Assembly: GCF_004404055.1 (NCBI RefSeq)
Contig: NZ_SOHK01000009.1
Location: 1 to 64,000 of the forward strand
Direction of reading: 5' to 3'
DNA length: 64,000 bases
From: Cryobacterium ruanii
GTDB taxonomy: Bacteria; Actinomycetota; Actinomycetes; Actinomycetales; Microbacteriaceae
The notes below the pieces were generated by a model. It was not told where the DNA came from. It was given only the letters and a program-made list of their open reading frames with translations, and made no database searches. This document shows, one piece after another, positions 27,393 to 36,746 of the stretch (positions are counted from its first letter, which is position 1; each line of letters starts with the position of its first letter). The position numbers and the translations under genes were made by a program.

Positions 27393-28523
27393 TCAGAGCG
27401 TCACCAGGGTGGAGGAAAGCACGCTGATCAGCAGCGGCACCACCCCGACGAGCATGAACGCGGGCAGCACGCAGAGGCCGAGCGGCAGCATGAGCGTCAC
27501 CGAGAGTGTCGCGGCCCGCCGCTGCCCCGCACTGCGGGCATCGCGACGCAGTTGTTCGGCCTCGCTTCGCAGCAATTCTGCTGCTGGAACTCCCGCCCGC
27601 ATCGAGAGGTCGAGCACCCGATCGATGGGGTCGATGTCGGCATCGGACACAATTCCGTAGCGCACGGCCGCTGCCTCCAGCAAGGCCCGCGAACGGTCGA
27701 CCGACCCGCCGCCAGACATGGCAATCGCCATGAGTTCCAGTCGCAGCCCGGGCGTCAGGTCTGTGGGAGCGGCCCGGCGCACGAGCGCGCGGCTCCAACT
27801 CGCGGCCGCGAGCATCAACAGAGCGCCGCCGCCAAGGCAGACCAGCCCGGGCACGGTCGCGAACAGGGTGTGCAGTGAGTCGAAACCCATCAGGCTGCCG
27901 AAAAGCACACCGATCACCGGCAGCACCATAACCAGCCGGGCCGTCGCTCGCGGGGCCGCCAGTGCTATCTCCAGATCACGCTGCACCTGGGCGAGTTCGC
28001 GCAGCGACGCGGCGAGTTCACGCAGGCATCCGGCGAGCGGCGCACCCGCCTGGGTAGCGACCTGCCAGGCCGCAGCGAGTCCAAGCCACGCCCGCTCAGC
28101 CTGCCCGCGTGCCTCACCCCGTCGCCCGGCATGTACTGCGGCGCGCCGGGCGCCGCCGACCGAAGGACTCACCCCCGCTTCCCGCTGCGCCTGGCCGGCG
28201 ATCGCGTCGGCCACACTGTTGCCGCGGGTCGCGGCCCGGGCTGCAGCCCGCAGGATACTGGTGGTCGCCGAATCAACCCGGCTGGCCGGCAACGAGCCGC
28301 CCGGCCGCCCGGCCGGGAGCGGCGCAGTATTCGGACCGCCCGACCCATGCGGAGCCGGCAACAGATATCCCCAGGCCGACACCGGGGAAACGCCGGCCGA
28401 CAGCAACACCGCGAGCCGCTGCGTGACCGCCGCGACCTCCTCGATCGGTGGTGCCGCATCAGCCCGTCGCACGGTCGCACGCTGTTTAGGAACAGGGGCC
28501 AACCCCGCTGATCCCGCACGCAT
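27393..28523 (-). CDS. Tad locus B: TadB-like F-domain protein
   Basis: 376 residues; the start overlaps the tadA stop as TGATG. The N-terminal 120 residues contain a first piece of F domain (VTQRLAVLLSAGVSPVSAWG), a disordered Gly/Pro stretch, then a second piece (LGLAAAWQVATQAGAPLAGC, LRELAASLRELAQVQRDLEI). Membrane helices near 190-240 and at the C-terminus (LSVTLMLPLGLCVLPAFMLV) flank another cytoplasmic part. It probably does the job of both TadB and TadC, since no second F-domain gene is in this locus. Confidence 0.82.
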   Translation of the reverse strand: MRAGSAGLAPVPKQRATVRRADAAPPIEEVAAVTQRLAVLLSAGVSPVSAWGYLLPAPHGSGGPNTAPLPAGRPGGSLPASRVDSATTSILRAAARAATRGNSVADAIAGQAQREAGVSPSVGGARRAAVHAGRRGEARGQAERAWLGLAAAWQVATQAGAPLAGCLRELAASLRELAQVQRDLEIALAAPRATARLVMVLPVIGVLFGSLMGFDSLHTLFATVPGLVCLGGGALLMLAAASWSRALVRRAAPTDLTPGLRLELMAIAMSGGGSVDRSRALLEAAAVRYGIVSDADIDPIDRVLDLSMRAGVPAAELLRSEAEQLRRDARSAGQRRAATLSVTLMLPLGLCVLPAFMLVGVVPLLISVLSSTLVTL

Positions 28524-29653
28524 CAGACGGCCTCGATCGACAAACGGTCGCGGCCGTTGAGGGTGAACCGACCGACCGCTTCGAGCCTGCGCATCCCGTC
28601 GGAACGTTCCAGGTGCAGCACCAGCCCGATCGCGCTCACCGTCTGCCGAGCCACGGCCGCGGCGCTCATTCCGGCCAGGGCTCCGAGCGCTTCTAGCCGG
28701 GCCGGAACGTCTTCGAGCGAATTCGCGTGCAGGGTACCGGCTCCCCCGTCGTGCCCGGTGTTGAGGGCCGCGAGCAACTCACGAATCTCCGACCCGCGAC
28801 ATTCCCCGAGCACGAGCCGATCCGGCCGCATACGCAACGCCTCCCGCAACAGCGCCTCCAGACCGATGCGCCCAGCCCCCTCCAGGTTGGCCTGCCGGGC
28901 CTCCAGGGCGACCACGTGCGGATGCCGGATGCGCAATTCCGCCACATCTTCGATCGCGACAATGCGCTCGTCGGCCGGCGCCTCGCCGAGCAGCGCCGCC
29001 AGGAGGGTGGTCTTTCCACTTCCGGCGGCACCGGTAATGAGCAGATTTTGGCGGCCACGCACCGCAGCACGCAGCCGGCTCAGCCGGGCAGCGGACGCCT
29101 CCCCCACGCCGAACAACCCGGCCTCAGCGAGTGCACCGAGGCTGCGGTCTGCCGCGTGCGGCAGCCTGATCGAGAGCAGCGTTCCCGTGCTCGACACCGG
29201 GGGAAGCACAGCGTGCACCCGGATACCGTCGGCCAGGCGCACGTCGACGCACGGGCTCGCCTCGTCGATGTGCCGCCCGCCGAGCGCGATCAGCCGCACG
29301 GCCAACTCCCGCACAGCGGCCTCGCCGAACTGCCAGGACGGCGCGAACGTGAGGCCGTGCCCGGCATCGATCCAGAGACCGGATTCCCCGTTGACGAACA
29401 GGTCCGTGGTTTCGGGGCGTGCGGCAAAATTGGCCAGCGGACCAAGGGCGCTCACGTTCAGGCGTTCGCTGCCGACTCCCGCCGGTTGGGCGGCATCCGT
29501 TGTAGCCGTGCGATGCCGGGCGGCGTTCGTGGGGTGCGGCGCAGCCGCCGCACGGGCAGACGACACCGCGGAGTCATCGGCTCGCTGCGCTGCGACCGGT
29601 GCGGCCTGGGGCGGAACAGCGTAGGACGGAACGGCGACGAAGGGCTGGCCCAT
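28523..29653 (-). CDS. Tad locus B: TadA/CpaF-type secretion ATPase
   Basis: 376 residues, about 110 shorter than the locus A ATPase because the N-terminal helical domain is replaced by a 60-residue Ala/Pro-rich tail. The core is intact: LLITGAAGSGKTTLLAALLG (Walker A), IVAIEDVAELRI (Asp box), DRLVLGECRGSEIRELLAAL (Walker B) and NTGHDGGAGTLHANSLEDV (His box). First gene of locus B. A 450-base regulatory gap separates it from the divergent acs. Confidence 0.92.
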   Translation of the reverse strand: MGQPFVAVPSYAVPPQAAPVAAQRADDSAVSSARAAAAPHPTNAARHRTATTDAAQPAGVGSERLNVSALGPLANFAARPETTDLFVNGESGLWIDAGHGLTFAPSWQFGEAAVRELAVRLIALGGRHIDEASPCVDVRLADGIRVHAVLPPVSSTGTLLSIRLPHAADRSLGALAEAGLFGVGEASAARLSRLRAAVRGRQNLLITGAAGSGKTTLLAALLGEAPADERIVAIEDVAELRIRHPHVVALEARQANLEGAGRIGLEALLREALRMRPDRLVLGECRGSEIRELLAALNTGHDGGAGTLHANSLEDVPARLEALGALAGMSAAAVARQTVSAIGLVLHLERSDGMRRLEAVGRFTLNGRDRLSIEAV

Positions 29654-30105
29654 GCTTCGACGTTAGGGGGAGCCGCCCGCACGCCCGATGGCCGCTGCGG
29701 AATCTGTGGACAGCCCGCCCGCCGATGGAGCAGGGGAGGACGCGCCGCACAAGCACGCGGATAACCAGGTACCCGGATTAACAGGTATCCGGATTAAATA
29801 GAAGGGGCGGCACCTATTGGGGGGAACAGGTGCCGCCTAGCACCACGCAGATTGGGGGGAACCGTACGCGATGCTGGTCAAAACTTTCGTTCAGACATGC
29901 ATCAGTTTACGCAGCCGAGAACAAATTGCAAGTCCAATGTCCTCATTAGAGAGGACACTCACCCGGGGGGTACAAAATTTCCCTGAAACGGGGGCCCGTT
30001 TCTCCATATTTCGTTTGTGTATACAGAGATTGACCCGGAACCGGTAGGGTTCAGGTGAGCTGGCAATGTCTGCATGCACGTACCGCAAAGGAGCGAATTA
30101 CACAT
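29654..30105. promoter_or_regulatory. Divergent regulatory region between Tad locus B and acs
   Basis: This 450-base gap holds several ordered elements. A tandem pair of 16-base repeats (29766-29781 and 29782-29797, 15 of 16 identical) is followed by a hairpin with 10-bp arms (29806-29815 and 29828-29837) whose loop is ATTGGGGGGAAC; the same 12 bases recur at 29851-29862. Next come a 7-bp palindrome (29938-29957), an 8-bp palindrome with arms GAAACGGG/CCCGTTTC (29985-30002) and TGTATAC just before acs. The palindromes near acs look like operator sites; the repeats and G-rich loops have no obvious role. Confidence 0.55.
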
Positions 30106-32079
<1,974 letters not shown>

Positions 32080-32101
32080 CTCCGCGGCACTCCTGGAACC
32101 G

Positions 32102-32134
32102 CTGGGGCCGCTCTTTGCAAGGGAGCGGCCCCAG
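32102..32134 (+). terminator. acs hairpin terminator
   Basis: A perfect 12-bp GC-rich stem (arms 32102-32113 and 32123-32134) with a nine-base loop lies 22 bases after the acs stop. There is no long T run, as is usual for actinobacterial terminators. Confidence 0.75.
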
Positions 32135-32150
32135 TCACGTGCCACCGATC

Positions 32151-32246
32151 TTGCATAACTCCTGCAAGTCGCAGCCGGGCTCAGACTTTGCCTTGATTGC
32201 TAGCGAATGTCTGGCACGGCCGGATGGAATTGCAGGAGTTATGCAG
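32151..32246. repeat. 96-base inverted-repeat element between acs and ridA
   Basis: The left arm TTGCATAACTCCTGCAA (32151-32167) and the right arm TTGCAGGAGTTATGCAG (32230-32246) are inverted copies matching at 16 of 17 bases. The inside also pairs: CAGAC with GTCTG and CCGG with CCGG, so the whole element can fold into one long imperfect hairpin around a 22-base loop. It contains no reading frame. It lies between convergent acs and ridA, where a bidirectional terminator, a REP-type or miniature mobile repeat, or a structured RNA would each fit. Confidence 0.65.
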
Positions 32247-32251
32247 CGGTG

Positions 32252-32722
32252 TTACGCGAAGGCGACGACGAACTCGACCTCGACCGGGGCGTCGAGCGGC
32301 AGCACCGCAACACCGACGGCGGAACGCGCGTGCCGGCCGATGTCGCCGAAGATCTCGACGAGCACGTCGGAGGCGCCGTTGATCACGGTCGGCTGACCGG
32401 TGAAGGTGGGGTCGGACGCGACGAAGCCGGTGACCTTGACCACCTGGGTGATGCGGTCAAGCGACCCGATCACGCTCTTGATGGCGGCGAGGCCGTTGAG
32501 CGCGCAGGTGCGCGCGTACTCCTGGGCGTCAGCGGCGGGAACCAGGCCGTGGCCGTCACCGACCTTGCCAGCGGCGGGCAGCGCGCCTGACACCATCGGC
32601 AGCTGCCCGGCGGTGTAGACGAACCCGTTGCTGATCACTGCGGGCAGGTAGGCGGCGACCGGCGGAACGACACTCGGCAATTCAAGGCCCAGTTCGGCTA
32701 GGCGTGCTTCGATGTTCGACAC
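32252..32722 (-). CDS. RidA family protein (enamine/imine deaminase)
   Basis: 156 residues from a GTG (SNIEARLAELGLELPSVV). The YjgF/RidA fold is shown by YLPAVISNGFVYTAGQLPMV, the GLAAIKSVIGSLDRITQVVK segment and GVAVLPLDAPVEVEFVVAFA at the C-terminus. This is the longer ~150-residue subgroup rather than the classic 128-residue RidA; the catalytic Arg of the archetype (in CxxxxR) is not obvious, ARSAVGVAVLP holding the nearest Arg. It may hydrolyse reactive enamines or have another small-molecule role. Two bases separate it from the small gene upstream. Confidence 0.85.
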   Translation of the reverse strand: MSNIEARLAELGLELPSVVPPVAAYLPAVISNGFVYTAGQLPMVSGALPAAGKVGDGHGLVPAADAQEYARTCALNGLAAIKSVIGSLDRITQVVKVTGFVASDPTFTGQPTVINGASDVLVEIFGDIGRHARSAVGVAVLPLDAPVEVEFVVAFA

Positions 32723-32724
32723 GA

Positions 32725-32892
32725 TTAGGCCTCTTCCTTGGGTGCGAGCGGGCGTTTCAGATAGGCAACGAGGCCACCCTCGGGGCCGGGTACGACCTGC
32801 ACGAGTTCCCACCCGTCAGTGCCCCAGTTGTTCAAAATGGCGGCCGTATTGTGGATCATCAACGGCGTTGTGAGGTATTCCCAGGCGGGCAT
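32725..32892 (-). CDS. DUF4177-like small protein
   Basis: 55 residues, MPAWEYLTTPLMIHNTAAIL then NNWGTDGWELVQVVPGPEGG. The N-W-G-x-x-G-W-E-L pattern is that of DUF4177, a tiny alpha/beta fold of unknown function. AGGAG four bases before the ATG and a stop just two bases before the ridA GTG show an operon with ridA. It is too short for most gene callers. Confidence 0.8.
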   Translation of the reverse strand: MPAWEYLTTPLMIHNTAAILNNWGTDGWELVQVVPGPEGGLVAYLKRPLAPKEEA

Positions 32893-32942
32893 GTGACTCC
32901 TATTGAGGCGGGCATTCAGATTTGTCGCTTAAGCTCAATTCT

Positions 32943-35558
32943 ATGTCTGCCAAAAATCGAACCGTGAGCGGGGCTCTGGGGGGGTTCCTGGGTCTCGTCG
33001 GGATGAGTGCCGTTGTCGGTATTCTCGTGACCGCCGCCGTCGCCCCAGCCGTCGCCCTGTCCGGCATGGCCGCAACGAACACCATCAACGTGTTCGACAG
33101 TTTGCCCGAGTATCTCTCCATTGATCGGCTTTCCCAGAAGAGCAACATTTATGCATCCACCAACTCCGAAGATCCGGTGGGCACCCGGGTTCTCCTCGCC
33201 TCGTTCTACGAACAGAACCGGGTCGACGTCCCGTCCGACGCGATCAGCCAGTTCGCCAAGGATGCCGCCATCGCCGGTGAAGACCCGCGCTTCATGGAGC
33301 ACGGCGGCGTAGACATCCAGTCCAGTTTTAACGGTGCCGTGCAGACCCTGGCCGGCGGTGAAACCCGCGGTGGCTCGTCGATCACGCAGCAGTATGTCAA
33401 GAACGTGCTCATTCAAAAGTGCGCGGTCATGACCGACGCTGACGAGGCCAAGACCTGCTACGCCGACGCCACCAAGACGACCGCCGACCGCAAGCTGCGC
33501 GAAATGCGCCTGGCCATCGGCCTCGAGAAGAAGTACGAAAAAGGAGACATTCTTCGCGGTTACCTCAACATCGCCGGCTACGGCGGAACTGTGTACGGCA
33601 TTGAAGCCGCCGCCAATTATTACTTCAATACCACCGCACTAGCCCTGACGCTGCCGCAGGCAGCGAGCCTGGTGGCGATCGTCAACAACCCGGTCAAGTT
33701 TCAGCTCGACCGCCCCGACAGCGAAACCAACGGCGCGGCCAACGGCTACGCCGACAATAAGTTTCGTCGCGACTACATTCTCAAAGAGATGCTGAAGTAT
33801 GACAAGATCGCCCAGGCCGACTACGACGCGGCCATCGCCACGCCGATCGAACCGGTCATCACCGTTCCGAGCACCGGTTGCCAGACCGCCGGCGACAACG
33901 CCTTCTTCTGCGACTACGTGACCAAGATCCTCAAGAACGACGTGACCTTCGGCGCCACCGAAGAGGAGCGCCTGGCCAACTTCAGCCAGGGTGGGTTCAA
34001 TGTCTACACCACCCTCGATCTCGACCTGCAGGCCACCGCAGTCGCCGCCCTCAACGCGAACGTTCCCAAGACCTACAATGACTGGAATATCGGCGGCGTG
34101 GTGTCCAGCGTGCAGGTGGGTACCGGCAACGTTCTGGTGATGACCCAGAACAAGGACTACAGCCAGGACCCGGACGTGCAGGCCACCGGCGCCAACTACA
34201 CGAGCATCAACTACAACACCGACTTCGCCTATGGTGGCTCCGGCGGATTCCAGCCCGGATCTACCTACAAGGTGTTCACCCTGGCCGAGTGGCTCAAGGA
34301 AGGCCATGCGCTCACTGAGCGGGTCGATTCGCGCCGCAAGTCGAACTGGGGAGTGTTTCAGGACAGCTGTCTGGGACCGCAAAACTACGACAACGACACG
34401 CCGCCATTCAACCCCCGAAACGACGGCGGCAGCAGCGAATCGAATCCCAACTACACCGCCTTGCAGTCCACGATCGGCTCCATAAACACGGGCTTTATCG
34501 GCATGGCTAAGAAGCTCGACCTATGTGGAATTCGCAAGACAGCAGAAAACTTCGGCGTGCACCCCGCCAACGGCAGTGACCTCGGACAGAACGCCGCGTC
34601 GGTGCTCGGCACCAACACGATCGCACCACTCACCATGGCGGTCGCCTTCGCCGGCATCGCCAACAACGGAATGACCTGCAGTGCCGTCGCGATCTCGAAA
34701 ATCATCGGGTCCGACGGAACCGAGCTACCCATTCCCAAATCGAACTGCATCCAGTCGGTCGAACCGGCAGTCGCCGCGGGAATGCAGTACGCCATGGAGG
34801 GCGTCATGACGAGCGGAACGGCGCGCGCGTCGAACGGCGCGACCTCTCCGCGAGTGCCGATGATTGGCAAGACCGGAACCACAGACGGTGCCAAAGACAC
34901 GTGGATGAGCGGGGCGAGCACCAAGGTGGCCACGGTTGTCGGCGTAGTCAACGTCGGCGGTACCAATTGGAAGAGCCAGCGCAGCTATAACGCCAACCTG
35001 TTTGGCAAGTCTGCTGCGACGGCGCGCCACCGTATCTGGCCGATCGTCATGTCTGCCGCCAACAGTAAGTTCGGCGGCGACGCCTTCCCCGAAGCCTCGT
35101 CGAACGTGATCAACGCGGTGGCCGTTCCGGTTCCCGATGTGCGCGGCAAGTCGATGTCCGAAGCCAAGACCACCCTGGAGGCGGCCGGCTTCCTGTTCGT
35201 CGACGGCGGCGTGACCAGCTCGGAGATGCCCGCCGGCACCGTAGCCAACACGGATCCGGCCGGCGGCGCGGCATCCACTCGCGGCGCCACGGTTACGGCC
35301 TTCTCGAGCGACGGCACCGGGGTCGTCATCCCCGCCGTGATCGGCAAGACCGAAGCGGATGCCCGCACCACGCTTTCCGCCGCCCCCTACGGTTTCAGCG
35401 TGGCCAAGCTCGAACAGACGGTGACCGACAAGGCGCAAGATGGCAAGGTTGTCGCCATTCAGCCCGGCGAGGGCACGGCCACTCGCCCCGGCGACGCCGT
35501 GACGATTGTCATTGGTAAGTACACCGCGCCCGCCGCCGACACGAAACCCAAAGAGTGA
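32943..35558 (+). CDS. Class A penicillin-binding protein with PASTA domains
   Basis: 871 residues. One N-terminal membrane anchor; a GT51 glycosyltransferase domain with AIAGEDPRFMEHGGVDIQSS near residue 110 (catalytic Glu) and GGSSITQQYVKN; a transpeptidase with the Ser in FQPGSTYKVFTLAEWL near 438 and KTG in PMIGKTGTTDGAKDTWMSG near 642. Two C-terminal PASTA domains start near residues 729 and 795 (VPDVRGKSMSEAKTTLEAAG). It makes and cross-links peptidoglycan. There is no Shine-Dalgarno before the ATG, and the divergent DUF4177 gene starts only 50 bases away, so a leaderless message is likely. Confidence 0.95.
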   Translation: MSAKNRTVSGALGGFLGLVGMSAVVGILVTAAVAPAVALSGMAATNTINVFDSLPEYLSIDRLSQKSNIYASTNSEDPVGTRVLLASFYEQNRVDVPSDAISQFAKDAAIAGEDPRFMEHGGVDIQSSFNGAVQTLAGGETRGGSSITQQYVKNVLIQKCAVMTDADEAKTCYADATKTTADRKLREMRLAIGLEKKYEKGDILRGYLNIAGYGGTVYGIEAAANYYFNTTALALTLPQAASLVAIVNNPVKFQLDRPDSETNGAANGYADNKFRRDYILKEMLKYDKIAQADYDAAIATPIEPVITVPSTGCQTAGDNAFFCDYVTKILKNDVTFGATEEERLANFSQGGFNVYTTLDLDLQATAVAALNANVPKTYNDWNIGGVVSSVQVGTGNVLVMTQNKDYSQDPDVQATGANYTSINYNTDFAYGGSGGFQPGSTYKVFTLAEWLKEGHALTERVDSRRKSNWGVFQDSCLGPQNYDNDTPPFNPRNDGGSSESNPNYTALQSTIGSINTGFIGMAKKLDLCGIRKTAENFGVHPANGSDLGQNAASVLGTNTIAPLTMAVAFAGIANNGMTCSAVAISKIIGSDGTELPIPKSNCIQSVEPAVAAGMQYAMEGVMTSGTARASNGATSPRVPMIGKTGTTDGAKDTWMSGASTKVATVVGVVNVGGTNWKSQRSYNANLFGKSAATARHRIWPIVMSAANSKFGGDAFPEASSNVINAVAVPVPDVRGKSMSEAKTTLEAAGFLFVDGGVTSSEMPAGTVANTDPAGGAASTRGATVTAFSSDGTGVVIPAVIGKTEADARTTLSAAPYGFSVAKLEQTVTDKAQDGKVVAIQPGEGTATRPGDAVTIVIGKYTAPAADTKPKE

Positions 35559-36547
35559 CCGCGCTTCGCCGCGCCGGCGAGGGCAGACAGCTCGTCGGCA
35601 CCTCACTCGCGGCGGCGGGCGCACTCGGCCTCGCCGTCTTCGCCTGGGGTGCGCTCGTGGAGCGCACCCGGTTCACGCTGCGCGAGGTGAGCGTTCCGGT
35701 GCTCGCACCGGGGTCGCCGCCGATTCGTGTGCTGCATCTCTCCGACCTGCACATGGCGCCGTGGCAGAGAAACAAACAGGAATGGGTACGCAGCCTCGCC
35801 GCGTTGAAGCCCGACCTCATCGTGGACACCGGCGACAACCTCGGGCACGAAGACGGCGTCAGGGGCATCGAGTACGCCCTCGCCCCGTTCCGCGGAATTC
35901 CCGGCGTATTCGTCAACGGTTCCAACGACTATGTCGGACCGCAGCTCAAGAACCCGTTCACCTACTTCGGCGGGCCGTCGAGCCGGCGCAGCATTCGCCC
36001 AGAGGAACTGGACACCGACGCCCTGCGCCGTGTGTTCGTCGATCTCGGCTGGACCGACATCAACAATGCGGCCGAGTCTCTCGACCTGAACGGCACCCAC
36101 GTGGAGTTCTTCGGCGTCGACGACCCGCACATCGGGCGGGACCGGCTCGACCTGATCACGCGTGCGATCGACGATTTGCGGGCCAACGATCCCCTCGGCG
36201 ACGATGTCTGGCCCGACCCGGAAGAGGCCGCAGCGCCGCGATCCACGCTCACCGTTGGAGTCGCCCACGCGCCGTACCAGCGCGTGCTGAACTCCTTCGT
36301 GAACCACGGCGCCCAGCTGATCCTGGCCGGGCACACCCACGGCGGCCAGGTCTGCGTGCCCGGTTTCGGCGCGCTTGTGACCAATTGCGATATTCCGCGC
36401 CGCCAGGTGAAGGGCTTGAGCCTCTGGAACCACGGCCTGCGCACGGCTTTCCTCAACGTTTCAGCCGGCCTCGGAACCTCGATTTACGCGCCCGTGCGCT
36501 TCGCCTGCCCGCCCGAGGCAACCCTGCTCACCTTGACTGCTGCCTGA
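35555..36547 (+). CDS. Metallophosphoesterase (calcineurin-like)
   Basis: 330 residues, GTG start overlapping the PBP stop as GTGA. An N-terminal membrane helix (GTSLAAAGALGLAVFAWGAL) precedes the phosphoesterase: VLHLSDLHMAPW, LIVDTGDNLGHE, VNGSNDYVGPQ, VAHAPYQRVLNS and LILAGHTHGGQVCVP supply the usual metal ligands, though the GNHD motif reads GSND. It resembles YkoQ/YaeI-type membrane-bound phosphodiesterases. The linkage to a peptidoglycan synthase suggests an envelope substrate, which is an inference. Confidence 0.9.
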   Translation: MTALRRAGEGRQLVGTSLAAAGALGLAVFAWGALVERTRFTLREVSVPVLAPGSPPIRVLHLSDLHMAPWQRNKQEWVRSLAALKPDLIVDTGDNLGHEDGVRGIEYALAPFRGIPGVFVNGSNDYVGPQLKNPFTYFGGPSSRRSIRPEELDTDALRRVFVDLGWTDINNAAESLDLNGTHVEFFGVDDPHIGRDRLDLITRAIDDLRANDPLGDDVWPDPEEAAAPRSTLTVGVAHAPYQRVLNSFVNHGAQLILAGHTHGGQVCVPGFGALVTNCDIPRRQVKGLSLWNHGLRTAFLNVSAGLGTSIYAPVRFACPPEATLLTLTAA

Positions 36548-36584
36548 CTGCCCGCTCAATTCGTCGTGGGCCGCTTTGAGCGCC

Positions 36585-36590
36585 TATACT
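36585..36590 (+). promoter_or_regulatory. Candidate -10 box of tRNA-Pro
   Basis: TATACT lies 20 bases before the first base of the tRNA. This spacing fits a stable-RNA promoter; no good -35 box is visible about 17 bases upstream. Confidence 0.45.
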
Positions 36591-36610
36591 AAGGGAGGCC
36601 CACGGGCCAT

Positions 36611-36684
36611 CGGGGTATGGCGCAGCTTGGTAGCGCGCGTCGTTCGGGACGACGAGGTCGCAGGTTCAAATCCTGTTACCCCGA
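36611..36684 (+). tRNA. tRNA-Pro (anticodon CGG)
   Basis: A full cloverleaf: acceptor CGGGGTA paired with TACCCCG, D arm with GCGC stem and AGCTTGGTA loop, anticodon stem CGTCG/CGACG with loop TTCGGGA giving anticodon CGG, and T arm GCAGG/CCTGT with TTCAAAT. The discriminator is A; CCA is not encoded. It reads CCG codons, which are frequent in this genome. Confidence 0.95.
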
Positions 36685-36695
36685 CCGCAGTGGAA

Positions 36696-36736
36696 ACAAC
36701 AAATCCCCCGCTCCAGTGGAGTGGGGGATTTGTTGT
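36696..36736 (+). terminator. Strong terminator behind tRNA-Pro
   Basis: A perfect 14-bp stem (ACAACAAATCCCCC against GGGGGATTTGTTGT) enclosing a further CTCC/GGAG pairing. It follows the tRNA by 11 bases and ends 10 bases before the GTG of the exporter gene. The symmetric A/T ends give it a T-rich 3' side, as a Rho-independent terminator needs. Confidence 0.85.
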
Positions 36737-36746
36737 AGAATTCCCT

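Noticed and set aside
35506..36579. Plus-strand 357-codon Arg/Pro-rich frame
   Set aside because: It is an alternative frame of the metallophosphoesterase gene with no domain.
36576..36746. 57-codon upstream extension of the DHA2 exporter
   Set aside because: It runs through tRNA-Pro and its terminator.
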